This document shows positions 48,201-59,729 of a stretch of DNA of 64,000 bases, in pieces. The notes under the pieces were generated by a model that was given only the letters and a program-made list of their open reading frames with translations, was not told the DNA's origin and searched no databases. Where the stretch lies: positions 558,001-622,000 of the forward strand of contig JANFAH010000030.1 of the NCBI GenBank assembly GCA_024663395.1, given 5' to 3'. The stretch is from Pisolithus tinctorius (taxonomy: Eukaryota; Basidiomycota; Agaricomycetes; Boletales; Pisolithaceae). The position numbers were made by a program, and so were the translations under genes. The first letter of the stretch is position 1. Every line of letters starts with the position of its first letter.

Positions 48201-48919
48201 TATCCCTAGCGGAGTTCACTTTTAACAATGCACCAAGTGTGACTACCGGAGTTTCTCCCTTCTTCGCTAACAAGGGATACCATCCAAACCTGTCTGTGGT
48301 TCCCGACCAAGACTTCACCTCTCCATGGGCTCATGACTATGTCATCGAGCTCTCCACCCTTCATGACTTCCTCTGCTCCAAAATGTCCACCACTCAACAG
48401 TGCTACCAGGGTCCAGTGGATGCTAAATGCATACCTCCACCTGAGTTCAAGGTTGGAGAACAGGCCTACATCAAAGCCAAGTACTTCCACTCCACTCGTC
48501 CTTCAGAAAAACTCTCCGAAAAGTACTTAGGTCCGTTCACCATCTTGGCCAGGCCAGGTATGCATTCTGTCACCCTTAAGCTCCCTGACTCTATGTGCTC
48601 GGTACATCCGGTCTTCCATGTCTCACAACTGGAAGCCGCAGTGGCTAACCCTTTCCCAAACTGACAACAACCTCCACCTCCGCCAGTGGATGTTGATGGT
48701 GACCTTGAGTACAAGGTATCAGAGATACTTGACTCTAAGGTGGACCACTGTCACTGCCATTGTCAACTCTTGTACCTAGTCTGCTGGGCTGGTTACAAGA
48801 ACACTGATGAAGAAACCTCTTGGTTGCTTGCAACTGAGCTGGGTCATGCTTCCGACATAGTATCCGCTTTCCACAAATGCTATCCACACAAACCTGGCCC
48901 ATACCAACCTCTGCCATAG
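45203..48919 (+). pseudogene. pol: Pol polyprotein of the Ty3 element, with two TGA stops
   Basis: One reading frame (-1 to gag). Aspartic protease: LIDSGSSHCFVD at 45356. Reverse transcriptase: LRLCVDYRGLNKIT, YEWRVMPFGLTNAPAAFQRF and YLDDILIYS (near 46495). RNase H: LTVETDASDYAIAGIL and the MDHKNLEYF box. Integrase: zinc-binding H...H...C-x2-C (HDHPLAGHFG to CTACGC) and D,D,E core (MDFIEHL, TSDRGPEFASHF, DGQTEQMNQT). A chromodomain (EYKVSEILDSKVD, LVCWAGYKNTDEETSW) would target insertion to marked chromatin. TGA at 47252-47254 splits RNase H from integrase, and TGA 48662-48664 splits integrase from chromodomain. Both look like former CGA. Several expected Arg positions are Cys or His after 47250. 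Confidence 0.88.
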
Positions 48920-49100
48920 CACTCTGCCCCTTACCGAACTACCTTAAGTACTTTAGAATTTTCTCTGCTTATCCGTTTCACTTCTCAGAGTCGCAAACAA
49001 GGTCACAAGTCTATTTTGTAGTAGTACAAAAATATACAAAACTAAAGACAAAAAAAAAAAAAAAAAAGAAAAGAAAAACAAAACGAAACTACTTTACTCT
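48920..49100. other. Pol 3' flank with poly-A stretch
   Basis: Short spacer with an A-rich run at 49051-49066 and nearby. It is where the antisense gene would end. Confidence 0.4.
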
Positions 49101-50350
49101 TCCATTGCTTGTTCTCCACCACCCTCCTGTTCTTCTCCGCCTTCCTTCTCTCCTCTGACGTCTTCCTCTTCCTCGTTATCCCCCTCTGCACCTTCGTCCG
49201 CTTCCTCGTTCTTGTCCTCTGCCTCTTCCATCCTCCACCTCTGCACTCGAGCTCAGCCATCCTGGCCTCTCGTGCATCCTCCCTCCTCCTCATCTCTGCC
49301 CACTCTGCTCAGGCACGGTACAGCACCCACTTGTTGGTGGTCTGCTCTGCAGCCACTGCCATCTGCTCCACTGCCTCTGCCATCCTCTTGAAGGCCAGTG
49401 CAGTGGTCTCGTGCGCTTCGGCCTGCCTCTCCATGGCCTGCAGCTGCCACTCCCTCTCCCATTCCACCCACCATGTGTGTACCCCCGCCCCTGAGGGACC
49501 CTCGAGGGGGGTCACTGGCTCATCTTCTCCACCTATCTCCCGCTTGTCATCCGCTTCCTCCATCTCTGTCGCTTTCTCCTTTCCCTTCCCTTGCATCCTC
49601 TTCTTCTTCTCTCCTCAGGAACTCCCCATCCCTGCTCTCTTCCATGAGGGCCCCACCGCTGCCTCTTCCTACGTCCAACTGCAAGTCTTCTTCTTGTTAT
49701 GACAGGGTACACAGGCCCTGGTCTTGCCTTGCCCTGGCTCGCACTGCCCCACTGTCAGACTCGCTACACAGCGAGTGCAGGGGGGCCTCCTGGTCATGGT
49801 AACCACCAGAGGTCCCAGGGACCCTCTGGGCAGTGTTGACGTTGTACACTGCACTGGTTAACCTGGGTTAGGGTAAGGTCAAAAATAAAAATAATAAAAA
49901 TAATAAGTCAGCTCTGCCTGACTCGCAGTAGTCTGCTACTTACCTCTGTGTGGCCTCATCCCACCTGGCCTGGGCCCTCTCTTGAGAGGCTCTCTGCCTC
50001 TGCCTCTCTGCCTCTTCCTCTGCTGCCCTCTTCTTTCAAGCCTCCTCTTCCTCCATCGCCCTCCTCCTCTGAGCCTCCTCCTCCACTCTCTTCTTCCACT
50101 CTGCCTCCAACCACTCCTCCTCCACCTTCCACCTCTTGGTCTCCTCATGCTTGGCCTTATGCTCTGCCTCACACACTCTCTCTCTCCGCTTGGCCTCCTC
50201 TCGTCGGTGCACCTTCTCTGTGGACTTCTCCTGCTCGGTGTCAGTGGAGTTGTCAGTGAGGATGACCAGCTCTTCATCTGCGACTTGGGAGTAGTTGTGG
50301 GCATGGCCGGGGGTTGGCTGGGGGGTTTTGCTCTGGCGCTGGGAGGACAT
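49054..50350 (-). pseudogene. Antisense spliced gene in the retroelement: coiled coil plus Cys-cluster protein
   Basis: On the strand opposite gag-pol. Start ATG 50348-50350 (MSSQRQSKTPQPTPGHAH). Exon 1 runs to 49944 and encodes a long Glu/Arg/Lys coiled coil. The intron 49943-49854 has a GTAAGT donor and AACCAG acceptor. Exon 2 has six cysteines spaced C-x2-C-x8-C-x9-C-x2-C-x6-C (CTRCVASL to CHNKKKTCSW), like a fungal zinc cluster. Another helical segment follows (HETTALAFKRMAEAVEQMAV). Stops at 50036-50038 (TGA), after CSWT (TAG) and near 49310 (TGA) break it. The simplest splice does not keep frame between exon 1 and the Cys cluster. I recall similar antisense genes in mushroom Ty3 elements. 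A regulator of the element is a guess. Confidence 0.6.
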
Positions 50351-50530
50351 GATGATGGGGGGGGAAAGACGAAGGTTCAGTACCCTAACACGTGTTTTTA
50401 AGTGGTACTTCGAACTTTGATGGAGCTCCGCCACAGCTAAAGCCATTATCCTCGAGGCATCAAAGTAATTTCAAATGATCAGCTTGTGTTGATCTCGTCC
50501 CATACATGCAGCCTTCAGGGGTTCAGGCCC

Positions 50531-50544
50531 TAAGGGGGGGGCAC
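50531..50544 (+). promoter_or_regulatory. Polypurine tract before the 3' LTR
   Basis: AAGGGGGGGG run ending three bases before TGTCA of the 3' LTR, the expected primer for plus-strand DNA. Confidence 0.65.
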
Positions 50545-51279
50545 TGTCATAACTGTGTGTTCACTCTAGGTCTTTACTCACTCTGCACCCTCTTCCGCCA
50601 GTCATTCGCTCACTCTGCACCAACTCCACCCACCTTCTATCGTCTATGAACCATCTCCACCCCAACTGCTGTCGGACTTGTGTTGTTCTCCTACCGGACC
50701 GAGCAGACCACTCTCTGAGTGGTCATGTGACTGTCTTCGGACTTCTCCCTGACAGCGTGCAGTCAGGTACTCTGCAGCGTGCGCACCGCATGGTCCAGTG
50801 TCTGGACTGTTTCCTTTTCTGGATGTTCTATGTTACCCATTTGTATGTCCTCCATCTACCCTTCATTCATCGTCTAGGAGGTTTTTACTTGAAAATTTCT
50901 GGGTCTCCATATGTCAGTTCTGATTCTGGTTACTGTACCTCCGTGGTAGTATAAAAGCATGTATCATACTCCGCCATTCCTCAGTACGAATATCAACTTA
51001 GTTCCTACTCCCTCTGTCTCCAACCTCTGTCTGTTGGAGTTATCTCCGACTCTCCATCTGTACTCTCCCTCTGAAATACAAGGGCTGAGATCATGCAAGG
51101 GGGTAGCGCATGAGCTAAACCTGATGCCCTCACTCCGCTCTGCCTTTACTTCAGCGGCCTTCGTTCCTGCCAACACTCCGCTAGTCGGAGTTCTGTCCTT
51201 TCGTGTCAGACTTGCTTCCGGACCCCTCCCCAGACCTTGTTAAGCATTGGAGTTGGTTGGAGTAGGCCTGGACTTGACA
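50545..51279 (+). repeat. 3' LTR
   Basis: 735 bp, TGTCATAACT to CTTGACA, with TATAAAAG at 50950. It has fewer CpG than the 5' LTR: many CG of the 5' copy are TG or CA here, and a few the other way round. Confidence 0.9.
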
Positions 51280-51281
51280 GT

Positions 51282-51668
51282 TACCCCATTTCCCTCTGTC
51301 CACTGGCACTGGTACATGGGCCTATCCAAGCAGCACACTCATCATCATTCTGCCCTGTACACAGCCCTTCAGACCTGTGCTATGAATCCCCTTCTCCAAT
51401 TGCCAACTTAGCCCGAGTTATGCAATCTGGTGTCACTTCCTCCAATCCCCAAGTATGTCATATGTCCCCATGCACTTGTTATTATCCCTGCTTTCTGACT
51501 GTTGACCATGCAGACTACCTGTGGAGTTGAGACTATCCCCATCCTCCCACTATCGCTTTCTGCTACCCCATTTACCCTCCATCCAATGGCATTGGTACAT
51601 AGGCCTGTCCAACCAGCACAGCCATCATTCTGCGCTGTATGCAACTGACCTACTCCGCATAATGCTAA
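51282..51668. repeat. Direct repeat pair of about 105 bp
   Basis: 51282-51390 and 51566-51668 share TACCCCATTT.CCCTC, CACTGGCA(T)TGGTACAT.GGCC and CCAGCACA...CATCATTCTG. The intervening 175 bp is not repeated. No gene. Confidence 0.65.
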
Positions 51669-51669
51669 C

Positions 51670-52100
51670 CTTGATATTCTATGAGTGGGCTGGTAAAGAT
51701 TAGCAGTATGGACAAGACCTTGGTGATGGATTACAGTAATATTAGCAATATTGCAATAGGGATTAGGGTTACATTGAAAATAACAGTACTGCAATGCAGG
51801 TTATGTCGTCTTCCAATGAAAATGACAGTATTGCAATACAGCCTTACACATTACAATGGTGAAAATAGTTGGCAATGGTAGTACAATAACATTGCAACTA
51901 TGGCTGCCTGGCAAGTCATTGTCAGGCACTTCAGTCGGCAGGCAATGGCTAACAATAGCATTTCAATCACATGTTCCTGGCACAGAGTGGCCAGCCATTG
52001 TCAGGCATTCCAATCAGCAACCCCCAGATTACACTGCCATGCCAATGAAAACTTTACCCATTGGTGGGGCACTAACATACATCATCCATTGTAATTACAT
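51670..52100. other. Low-complexity CAATG/CATTG-rich DNA
   Basis: Many scattered CAATG, GCAATA and CATTGTCAGGCA phrases and almost no CpG. Nothing coding. Confidence 0.45.
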
Positions 52101-52104
52101 ACAG

Positions 52105-53965
52105 TCACATGTAATGGCTGTGATTTTTTCCAACAATTGCAGGACTTTCTCTAGAAGTCCTAATACTGAGTGTGCACATCAATTCTCTCAATGAACTCCT
52201 GAATAAATTATACATTGCCAACACTGTGTGGCCATGGAATATTTCAAGTGTGAGGTCATCCACCCTCACCACATGCTTCAATGTTTCGACCTGTAAGACT
52301 TCTTCTGGTGGCTTCCTTCGTGTGACGAGCCTTGATGGCTTCTCGATCCTAATTCTTCTTGCAATAACCCTTGACTTGGCATGATTTGTGTGCTGTGGCA
52401 TCCTGTGTGAGTCAACAACCTCCTCATCTGCTGACCTTTTCGCTTTGAGACTGCCTGCAAGTGTTTTGAGCTCTTTGACTTCAACTCTTGTGGGTTTTGC
52501 ATGTTCTTCAAGCCTTTCTGCTTCAAATTCGAGTGGAATCTTTGACATGAATAGGTCATCAGTTAACTGATGTGTATATCTGCTGACTTCAGGAACTCCG
52601 AGGCTGCTTCTTTTGCTACCTTGACCTCTTAGGTAGGACTCCTGTAGTGACACACCAGTAGCCATCAGAGAAACTTGACATGAACAAAATGAAAAACCCC
52701 TTTGAATGTTGTAATTTGCCTCAAATTTGAATGGGACTTTCATTGTGAGCAGATCTTCCACTACCACTGGTTTGACTTGCTTGAGCTTTGCTGCTTCCTG
52801 GAATTCTGTAGTCAGTAGTTCGTTTGTACTCAAAGAAAACTCCTTTGTCTCGAAACAGGCTGTTGCTGCTGCTTTGACGAGCCTGCCTGGGCTTGGGTCT
52901 TTGCTCTTTGTCTTCTTGGGTGAGCTTGGTGGCTGTGCATGACTCGCTGACACTAACATCGGTATTTGCTCATGCTGTGTGCATTCCAGTAACTCCATAG
53001 ATTCCTGTACATCAGTTGTCAGTGAGCTGTGCATTGACAAACTTGGAAAAGACTTCATAGGCTGTTGCTGCTTGTCTGAACTAGTTCCCTGGTCATTTCG
53101 AGGCTCGTAGTAGTGTTCTGTGCTTGTTTGTGCTCACTTCGAGTGAAATCCTTTGTGTAGTAGTCATGTGGCTGTGTATGTTACTTGCTGCATGGGCCAT
53201 GGGTCATCAGAATGTTGCCATTGATCATTGCATCGCATTTTCCACACAATTTCATGCTGGAATTCTTTGTTGAAACCGTGTAGATAAAGGTCTTCGAGCT
53301 CATTGGCCTCAAGTTGCTGTGAAACCTGTAGATATGTCGATAAGTCAAGAAAATAAAGCCTGTAATTTGTTAGTTCCTCCTGTGTACGAATCTCTCTTCT
53401 TGCTTGACTGTCAATGAGACTATAAAGGTCATCTCTCAAATGCCATTTATCCAATTTCTGGGACCCAGGATACAAACATGCAATGGCTGCCATGAATTTG
53501 GGCCAACTCAGCTGATCTTCAATGAATTCATACCATGAGTCTGAGACTTCGCCACTTGCATACCAGCAAACCCATTTTGCCCATTCTTGGTCATTGAAGC
53601 AATTCTCATGCTCACAAAGACTTCAAACCTCTTTGAAATACCTAAAAAGGTCAGATGCATACCCTGAGAACCATGGTGCATCCCTTGAATGCCTTGGTGG
53701 CATTCCCTCAAGCTCTCTCAGTGCATTCTCATGGCTTCTTTGCAAAAATTCAACTATTAACTTTCCTTTGGACTTGCTTCTCAGCTCGAGGGATCTTCGA
53801 CTTAGATACTTGCTCAACATTTGCTGCTTGAAAAATAGCTCTGAAAATTTCCCAAATTCCTGAGTGTAGACTGTAGCTAGAATTGAAATTCTGAACACTT
53901 AGCTTGTCCAAGCCCAATCCAGAAAAACTTTCATGCAGTGATAAAGTGGTGGCTTCTTTCCCCAA
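52105..53965 (-). mobile_element. LTR-retroelement gag relic B
   Basis: Read leftwards: WAKWVCWYASGEVSDSWYEF near 53560, FMAAIACLYPGSQKLDKWHL near 53470 and LSTYLQVSQQLEANELEDLY, then LHGFNKEFQHEIVWKM. This is the capsid-like gag segment seen in a group of basidiomycete LTR elements (the LYPGS phrase is its hallmark as I remember it). A long Lys/Glu-rich linker continues to 52105. Stops at about 53637 and 53120 interrupt it. No LTRs found. Confidence 0.5.
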
Positions 53966-54321
53966 AATGAACAGAACCCCCCTTGTGGTGGGCTCCAGAT
54001 GTAGGAATAGGTAAAAGATGATACCTAGAAACAGAAATTATCAGTGATGGGTGAGATTTGTGCTCAACCCAAAAGGGAGGTCCTGTTTCAAGAAAAGAAG
54101 TAGTAAAATGTAAAAATGCGAACTAGAAATGCAGACTTAGCTCTGTCTGTCTAATAACTCTTGCCAGTCCTCCTGGCCCTTTGGGTACTCCCCAAAGTAA
54201 CTATTCTAACTTCCTAAAACTTGCCGAATTGCAAGATGAAATCACCCTACTACTGAGGGCCTGTGACATGGATTGGTTGTATGGTAAACTGAACTTGTGT
54301 GAACACAGCACATGTGCTTAG

Positions 54322-56118
54322 TCAGCAACATGGCTGCTCGCCACCAAGTCCAGGGGTGCAAACACAAAAACAAAAGCAAGAAATAAAACAAGTCCTTCCA
54401 CCCCTAAACTCCTGACCAAGATGGATTCTCCTAGGGAACTCAAACTTGTTCCCTACAGTGCAGTCGATGACCTGAATCTGGAGGTGCACTTTGATATTTC
54501 CTATGTGCAAGGATGTGTTCTCTATGACCCCACAGGTGCTTTCTTTGGATTGGTTAGTGGCCTCCAGAGTCATGGTCATGTCAGTATGGAGGGGGGCCTC
54601 TAAGGCTTCCCACAACTCCCATTGCAAGGCTACTACCTGGCATCCATTGTCCAGAATACATTCGATGTGAAGTTTGTCCATCAAGATTCCATCAACAGCA
54701 TGTAAGGGAGCCATAGTGAGGCCTACACACTTCCCTTCTGTGTTGCTGACCCAGAACTGCTCATAGGACACCCAGGCAGGTGATGCCACAGCTTCTGACA
54801 CTGTTTCCAAGCTTCTGATCATTATCTTCTTCGTCACAGCCAGTTCTCAGACCTGCTTGCAAATCTCTGGGCTGACAGCAAAGAGGTCTTTGGTAGAAAT
54901 TTCCATCTTTGCCTCTAAGACTTGGTTTATGAGTCATCTAGTAGCAGCTGCTTCATCAAAGCTGCTCTGGTATCGAAATTGGGGTGTGGGAATTATTGTA
55001 GGCTTAGATTTCCTGGGGTCTGTGGGATTAGAGATGACTGGAGTTTTACTAACAGCTGGGTTCTCTGTAACCTGGGCAGGATCACTTGGAATGGAATTAA
55101 CAGCTGGCCTGGGGGTGGCTGATGCATTAGCAGGGGCTGGACTTGTTGCAGGGGTTCGCTGATGGTGGGCTGGAATTTCTACACCATTGAAACAAGCAAC
55201 CTTCTTCTTGATATTATTTTTCAATTCTTCTACTTGCATGTAAGCTCTTGCCAGGGCATGCTGGTCTTCTTCATCAGCATTACTCTCTAGTTCTTCATTG
55301 ATTAGGTAGGAGGTGGGATGTAAGTTGAGCTGAAAATCCATGGATTCTTTCTTACTGAAGAACATCATGCTGACAAGATGAGGTGGGGTATCATGTCCTT
55401 GAGACAAGCTTGATGACTGGCTAGGACATTGTATGGAGATGAGGTTTGCTGAGGCAATGATAGTATTGCACATGGTGAGGAAGTTGTTGATCTTTTCTTT
55501 AAAGTTCTGGCCAGCAGCCATCCTAGGAATGTCAGAACCATCAGGCATAAATACTCTTCCCCCTATCAGGGTGCATTTCCCAGCTTGTACATATTCACAG
55601 CACAGTGTGCACTCTGCTGTGTGGTGACCATCGGTGCTTCAGCAGAAGAAACACTGTGGGTCAAAAGAGCGATGGAATTGGCCCTCTTGACCTTGCTGAG
55701 GGGGTGATGTGTCAGTAGGTTGTTGGGCAACTTGGACATACTTGCATTTTAAGATAGTGGGAACAGTTGACAAAGAAGGGGGTGCAGAGTTCTGGGGAAA
55801 CAAAGACAAAGAATTGGGCTGGGGGAGTTTTCATTTTGCTCTGCTGAGCAGGTAGTTAGTGTGCTTGTAGACCAGATTGAACTCCCAAGGTTTGTTGATG
55901 TCATGATCTAGGTCAGAAAGTTGCAATTGCATGAGCAAGGAATTCTGGAACCTCAGGGGAAACCCCTCAAGGAATTTCTCATTGATGTAGTCCTCAGGAA
56001 GCTTCTTCTTCTGGACGAGGCTGAGGATGCATGTAGGGGAAATTCCTAGGCTTGACCCAAGGGGTGCTGAGTAGGAAGGAGACATAGAATATGATGATAG
56101 AGTCAGTAGGGGAGTCAA
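54322..56118 (-). mobile_element. LTR-retroelement relic A: gag end, zinc knuckle and protease
   Basis: Read leftwards: gag piece EKFLEGFPLRFQNSLLMQLQ (55970), then a zinc knuckle CFFC.STDGHHTAEC (55640, one stop within) with MPDGSDIPRM after it. Next is a proline-rich linker (55000-55300), and retropepsin-like IECILDNGCQVVALQWELWE with SLHIGNIKVHLQIQVIDC (54480-54650). The expected catalytic D-S/T-G reads D-N-G. Same element family as relic B, but in the minus-strand order knuckle and protease precede relic B's capsid. The two are therefore separate partial copies in tandem. Confidence 0.55.
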
Positions 56119-56259
56119 ATGTATGGCACAGAATTTAATTCTGCAGAGTTGTAGATGAACTGGGTAGGAATAGACTCGCTTTCAAAATTCCGAGTGAGGA
56201 TCTCAACTCGATGAAGTATCTCTGAGATGAATTAGGCACACAGGAGGAGAAACAAGGTA

Positions 56260-56400
56260 CTAGCAGATCAGGGATGCAAAGACACAGAAGACAGAGGAGA
56301 CACAAGTGATGCAAAAGACACAGTAGACACAAGTGATGCAAAGACACAGATACACAGCAGATGCAGAGGATGCAAGGGCACTTTGAACACTTCAGACTTG
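56260..56400. repeat. Purine-rich minisatellite
   Basis: Irregular repeats of AGACACAG, AAGTGATGCA and CAGATGCA. Confidence 0.6.
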
Positions 56401-56409
56401 CATATGACA

Positions 56410-57299
56410 TGGATTGTGAGTCCCAAAAGATGATGATTCTTTTTTGTCACTCAGGCAGAATTACATAGTACATGGGTAGTAAGGTACTGATTGGATAAAT
56501 GTGGGGTAGGTAAAGCAAAATTCCGAAAAAAAACAAAGGGGGCGATGTGTCAGACATCAAAGCCATACAGCAATGTGTGAAAACAAACTGTAAAGTAGTA
56601 ACTGAAAAAGACAAATGGGAAAGATGGGTATCTTCTGACAGGACAAGTGTACACTGTACCATGGAGTGGAATGCAAAGGATAGAGGCCATAGATGCAAAG
56701 GGGATCTCACATTGCAGAGAAAGGTTTGTGGGAACAGAATGAGAGGGGTAACCAGAGTTTTTACTGATGATCTGCATGGTTTCCTGGCTTCATGGCAAGG
56801 TGAAGGCTGGGGTGACACAACTGTGGAATTTCTGGATAGACATATGTCAGGTTGATGTTGACATGGAATTTTGGGATGATGACTGGAGTGTGTGATTGAT
56901 GGACAGGGAAGCTCTGAAGGTTTGACAGGCGAGGCAGTGCATGAGGCAGATGCATGAGGCAGATGCAATAATTCTGGAGATGACAGGCATGGAATTCTGG
57001 TAGGGGTTGACTTTGGTAATGGCAGAATTTTGGTGTTGGCATCCCTATTTCGGCCTCAGGGAGTATACCACTACCTACAACACCTCACAACAACCATGCA
57101 CAAACTATGTATACTGCTCACAACACTCGCACCACCAGTACTACACTGCAGACCACACAGTGCACATCACAGATCATTACTGCTACAAAGCACTGAGTTT
57201 TGACAGTCCAGAATCCCTTGGGATGAGCAATTCATTCCCTTCACTTGATTGTTTTACCTAAGTCATCTAGCTTGTATTATACAGCTACTTGGACCTTTC
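56410..57299. other. CpG-poor DNA without gene
   Basis: About 900 bases of AT/TG-rich sequence with Cys/His-rich chance frames on the minus strand. Nothing recognised. Confidence 0.35.
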
Positions 57300-57420
57300 C
57301 TACATTGGGTTTACCTTAAGTAAAATTGCTACTGCCATCACCAAGTCATGTGAACCACACACCAGGACTAGGATCTGGTACTGACAGCAGCTTGCCATCA
57401 TCCTTGAAAAGTATCAGTGT
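57300..57420. repeat. Direct repeat, copy 1 (copy 2 at 60137-60262)
   Basis: Shares GGTTTACCTTAAGTAAAATTG, CACCAAGTCATGTGA, GGATCTGGTACTGACAGCAG and CCTTGAAAAGT with 60137-60262, same orientation. Confidence 0.75.
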
Positions 57421-57669
57421 CACAAATCAGCAATTCTTTGGTAGTATAACTTTCTTATGATTGTTGGAGAAATCAGAGTGGCAGCCTGACACTCCATGTT
57501 TCCTTTGGTTGTGAATATGTGTGACATATTCCCATGTGTTTGCTGCCTTTCCTTGAAAGACAAAGACTTCATGCTGCACCCATCATGACAAGCATCAGAA
57601 AAAAGAAAAGAAGACATGTCAACTCATCATGATGACAGGCCCACAGGTAAGCCCTTTGTCCTTACATGA

Positions 57670-59720
57670 TAATTGATTGTGATGCCTGATCATACCAAAG
57701 AGCAAAAAAGTCTATGGGTCACATATAGCCTGCAAAACATCAATGCATAACAACCCAGGAAGTGGTGCATACCCCATATGTAGAATACTGCAATGCTGGT
57801 ATATGCTAGGTATCATTGATTTTGCACACCTTATGATTCTATACTGATACAGTATCCTTTACAGATGCTGGCTTCAAACTCCTGCATCTTGAGTGATGAT
57901 CTTGGAGGTTCTTAGACTAGAACTATGTTTCTTACTGGGGCTTTCTTGGGTGCAATCAGTGGGTGTATGGTTGGTACTGTCCATGACAGAGCAAAGGTTG
58001 GAGACATTTCTGAATTGTCACTTTTATGTCTTGTCAACTAAGCCATCAACCCTCAATCTTATCACAGCATGTGGGGCACAAGAATGCCTTGCACTGTGTC
58101 CTTTATCGCTAATATTTAAAGGTCCACCTGTCTTAAGGTTTCATTTGCCAATGCCTCTCCTCTCCCCAGCAAGCAGGATGCTCCAACAAGTTACATTCAA
58201 GATTACACTGTGAAATGAGAATGGCAATACTACTGCAGTAAGCTAGGTTCTTGTTCACCTACCTTTTTTGAAGCTAATAGTGCATAGGACTCACCATTAG
58301 GTGGGCAGTTGCATCTCTCATGTTCTTTGTCTCTCAACTGATTTCAATGCTCAGCCATGCCAGAGGTGCATGTGCATGTACCTGCCTTCTTGTGCAGCAT
58401 AAAAAATTGATCAATACAAGTCTGCAGGTGGGCTCCTTTAGTTCACTGATGTTGATATACTCACTGTCACAACAGCTTCTTGACCTTGATGTTATCACTC
58501 CCCTGAAGGAATGCTGTGCTGCTGGAAAGGAGGAGTGCACTACTGGAATGATTCAAGCCAGTCCATCTGAGTCTGTGTGGGGGCCAAGTTTCAGCTTAGT
58601 AATGACATTCTCATGTTCATCATGCTCATCTTTTTGTTTGTGCTTATAGGCTTGGACATGTGGACAAATCTCTTTGTTGTACATAGTGTTTAGCAGATTT
58701 AAGACAATAGTTACAATACAAACTCTAAACTAGGTTCATGTTATGAAAAATTGATAGCTTTGTTGAAGGATGCAACCTGAAGGCACTTCTCAGACAGGAC
58801 AGCCTTCCAGATGCACTTCAAGGAATTCAGGATGCATTTTCTCAATATTTGAAATCACCCCTCACTGGTACAGCAGGAGATGGTCTCGACCCACTGATCA
58901 CACTCAAGAAAACCCCAGCAAGAAATGTAGTTCTAGTCCAAGGACCTCTGAGATCATTGCTCAAGATATGGGAGTTCAGAGCCAGCATCTGTAGAGGATA
59001 CTGTATTGGTATAAAAATCGATGATACCTAGCACATACCAGCATTGCAGTATTCTATGTATGGAGTATGCACTGCTTCTGGGGGTGTCATGCATTGATGT
59101 TTCACAGGCCATATGTGACCTGTAGACTTTTTTGCTCTTTGGTATGATCAGGCATCACAGTTGATTATTGTGTCAATGAGTATATCAACATCAGTGGACT
59201 AAAGGAGCCCACCTGCAGACTTGTATTGATCAATTTTTGGTGCTGTGCAAGAAGGCAGGTACATGCACATGCACTGAGAGACAAAGAACATGAAAGATGC
59301 AACTGCCCATCTAACAGGTGAGTCCTATGTGCTACTAGCTTCAGAAAGAGGTAAGTGAATGAGAACCTAACTTACTGCAGTAGTATTGCCATTCTCATTT
59401 TGCAACATAATCTTGAATGTAACTTGTTGGAGCATCTTGCTTGCCAGGGGGAGGAGAGGCATTGGAGAATGAGACCTTGAGGTAGGTGGACCTTTTAATA
59501 TTAGCAATAAAGGATGCAGTGCAAGGCAGTCTTGTGCCCCACATGCTGTGATAAGATTGAGGGGAGGTAGGTGGACCTTTTAATATTAGTGATAAAGGAT
59601 GCAGTACAAGGCATTCTTGTGCCCCACATGCTGTGATAAGATTGAGGGTTGATGGCTTAGCTGACAAGAAATAAATGTGACAATTTGGAAATTCCTCCGA
59701 CCTTTGTTGTGTCATGTTTG
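57670..59720. repeat. Large, rearranged inverted repeat
   Basis: Three blocks on the left (A 57670-57825, B 57990-58240, C 58270-58480) reappear inverted on the right as A' 59008-59170, C' 59175-59340 and B' 59400-59720. A simple hairpin would give C', B', A', so A' has moved. Block B' also contains an 84-bp tandem duplication (59484-59648). Confidence 0.7.
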
Positions 59721-59729
59721 GGCCCTTCA

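Larger units (their letters stand above)
43124..51279 (+). mobile_element. Ty3-type chromodomain LTR retrotransposon, full length but damaged
   Basis: Two 735-bp LTRs (43124-43858 and 50545-51279) begin TGTCA and end TGACA. Between them, in order: gag, a -1 frameshift signal, pol with protease, reverse transcriptase, RNase H, integrase and chromodomain, an antisense spliced gene, and a polypurine tract. The integrase lies after RNase H, as in Ty3 elements. The 5 bp outside the LTRs (AACTA and GTTAC) do not match, so no target duplication is visible. It sits inside the second Plavaka gene. Confidence 0.9.
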
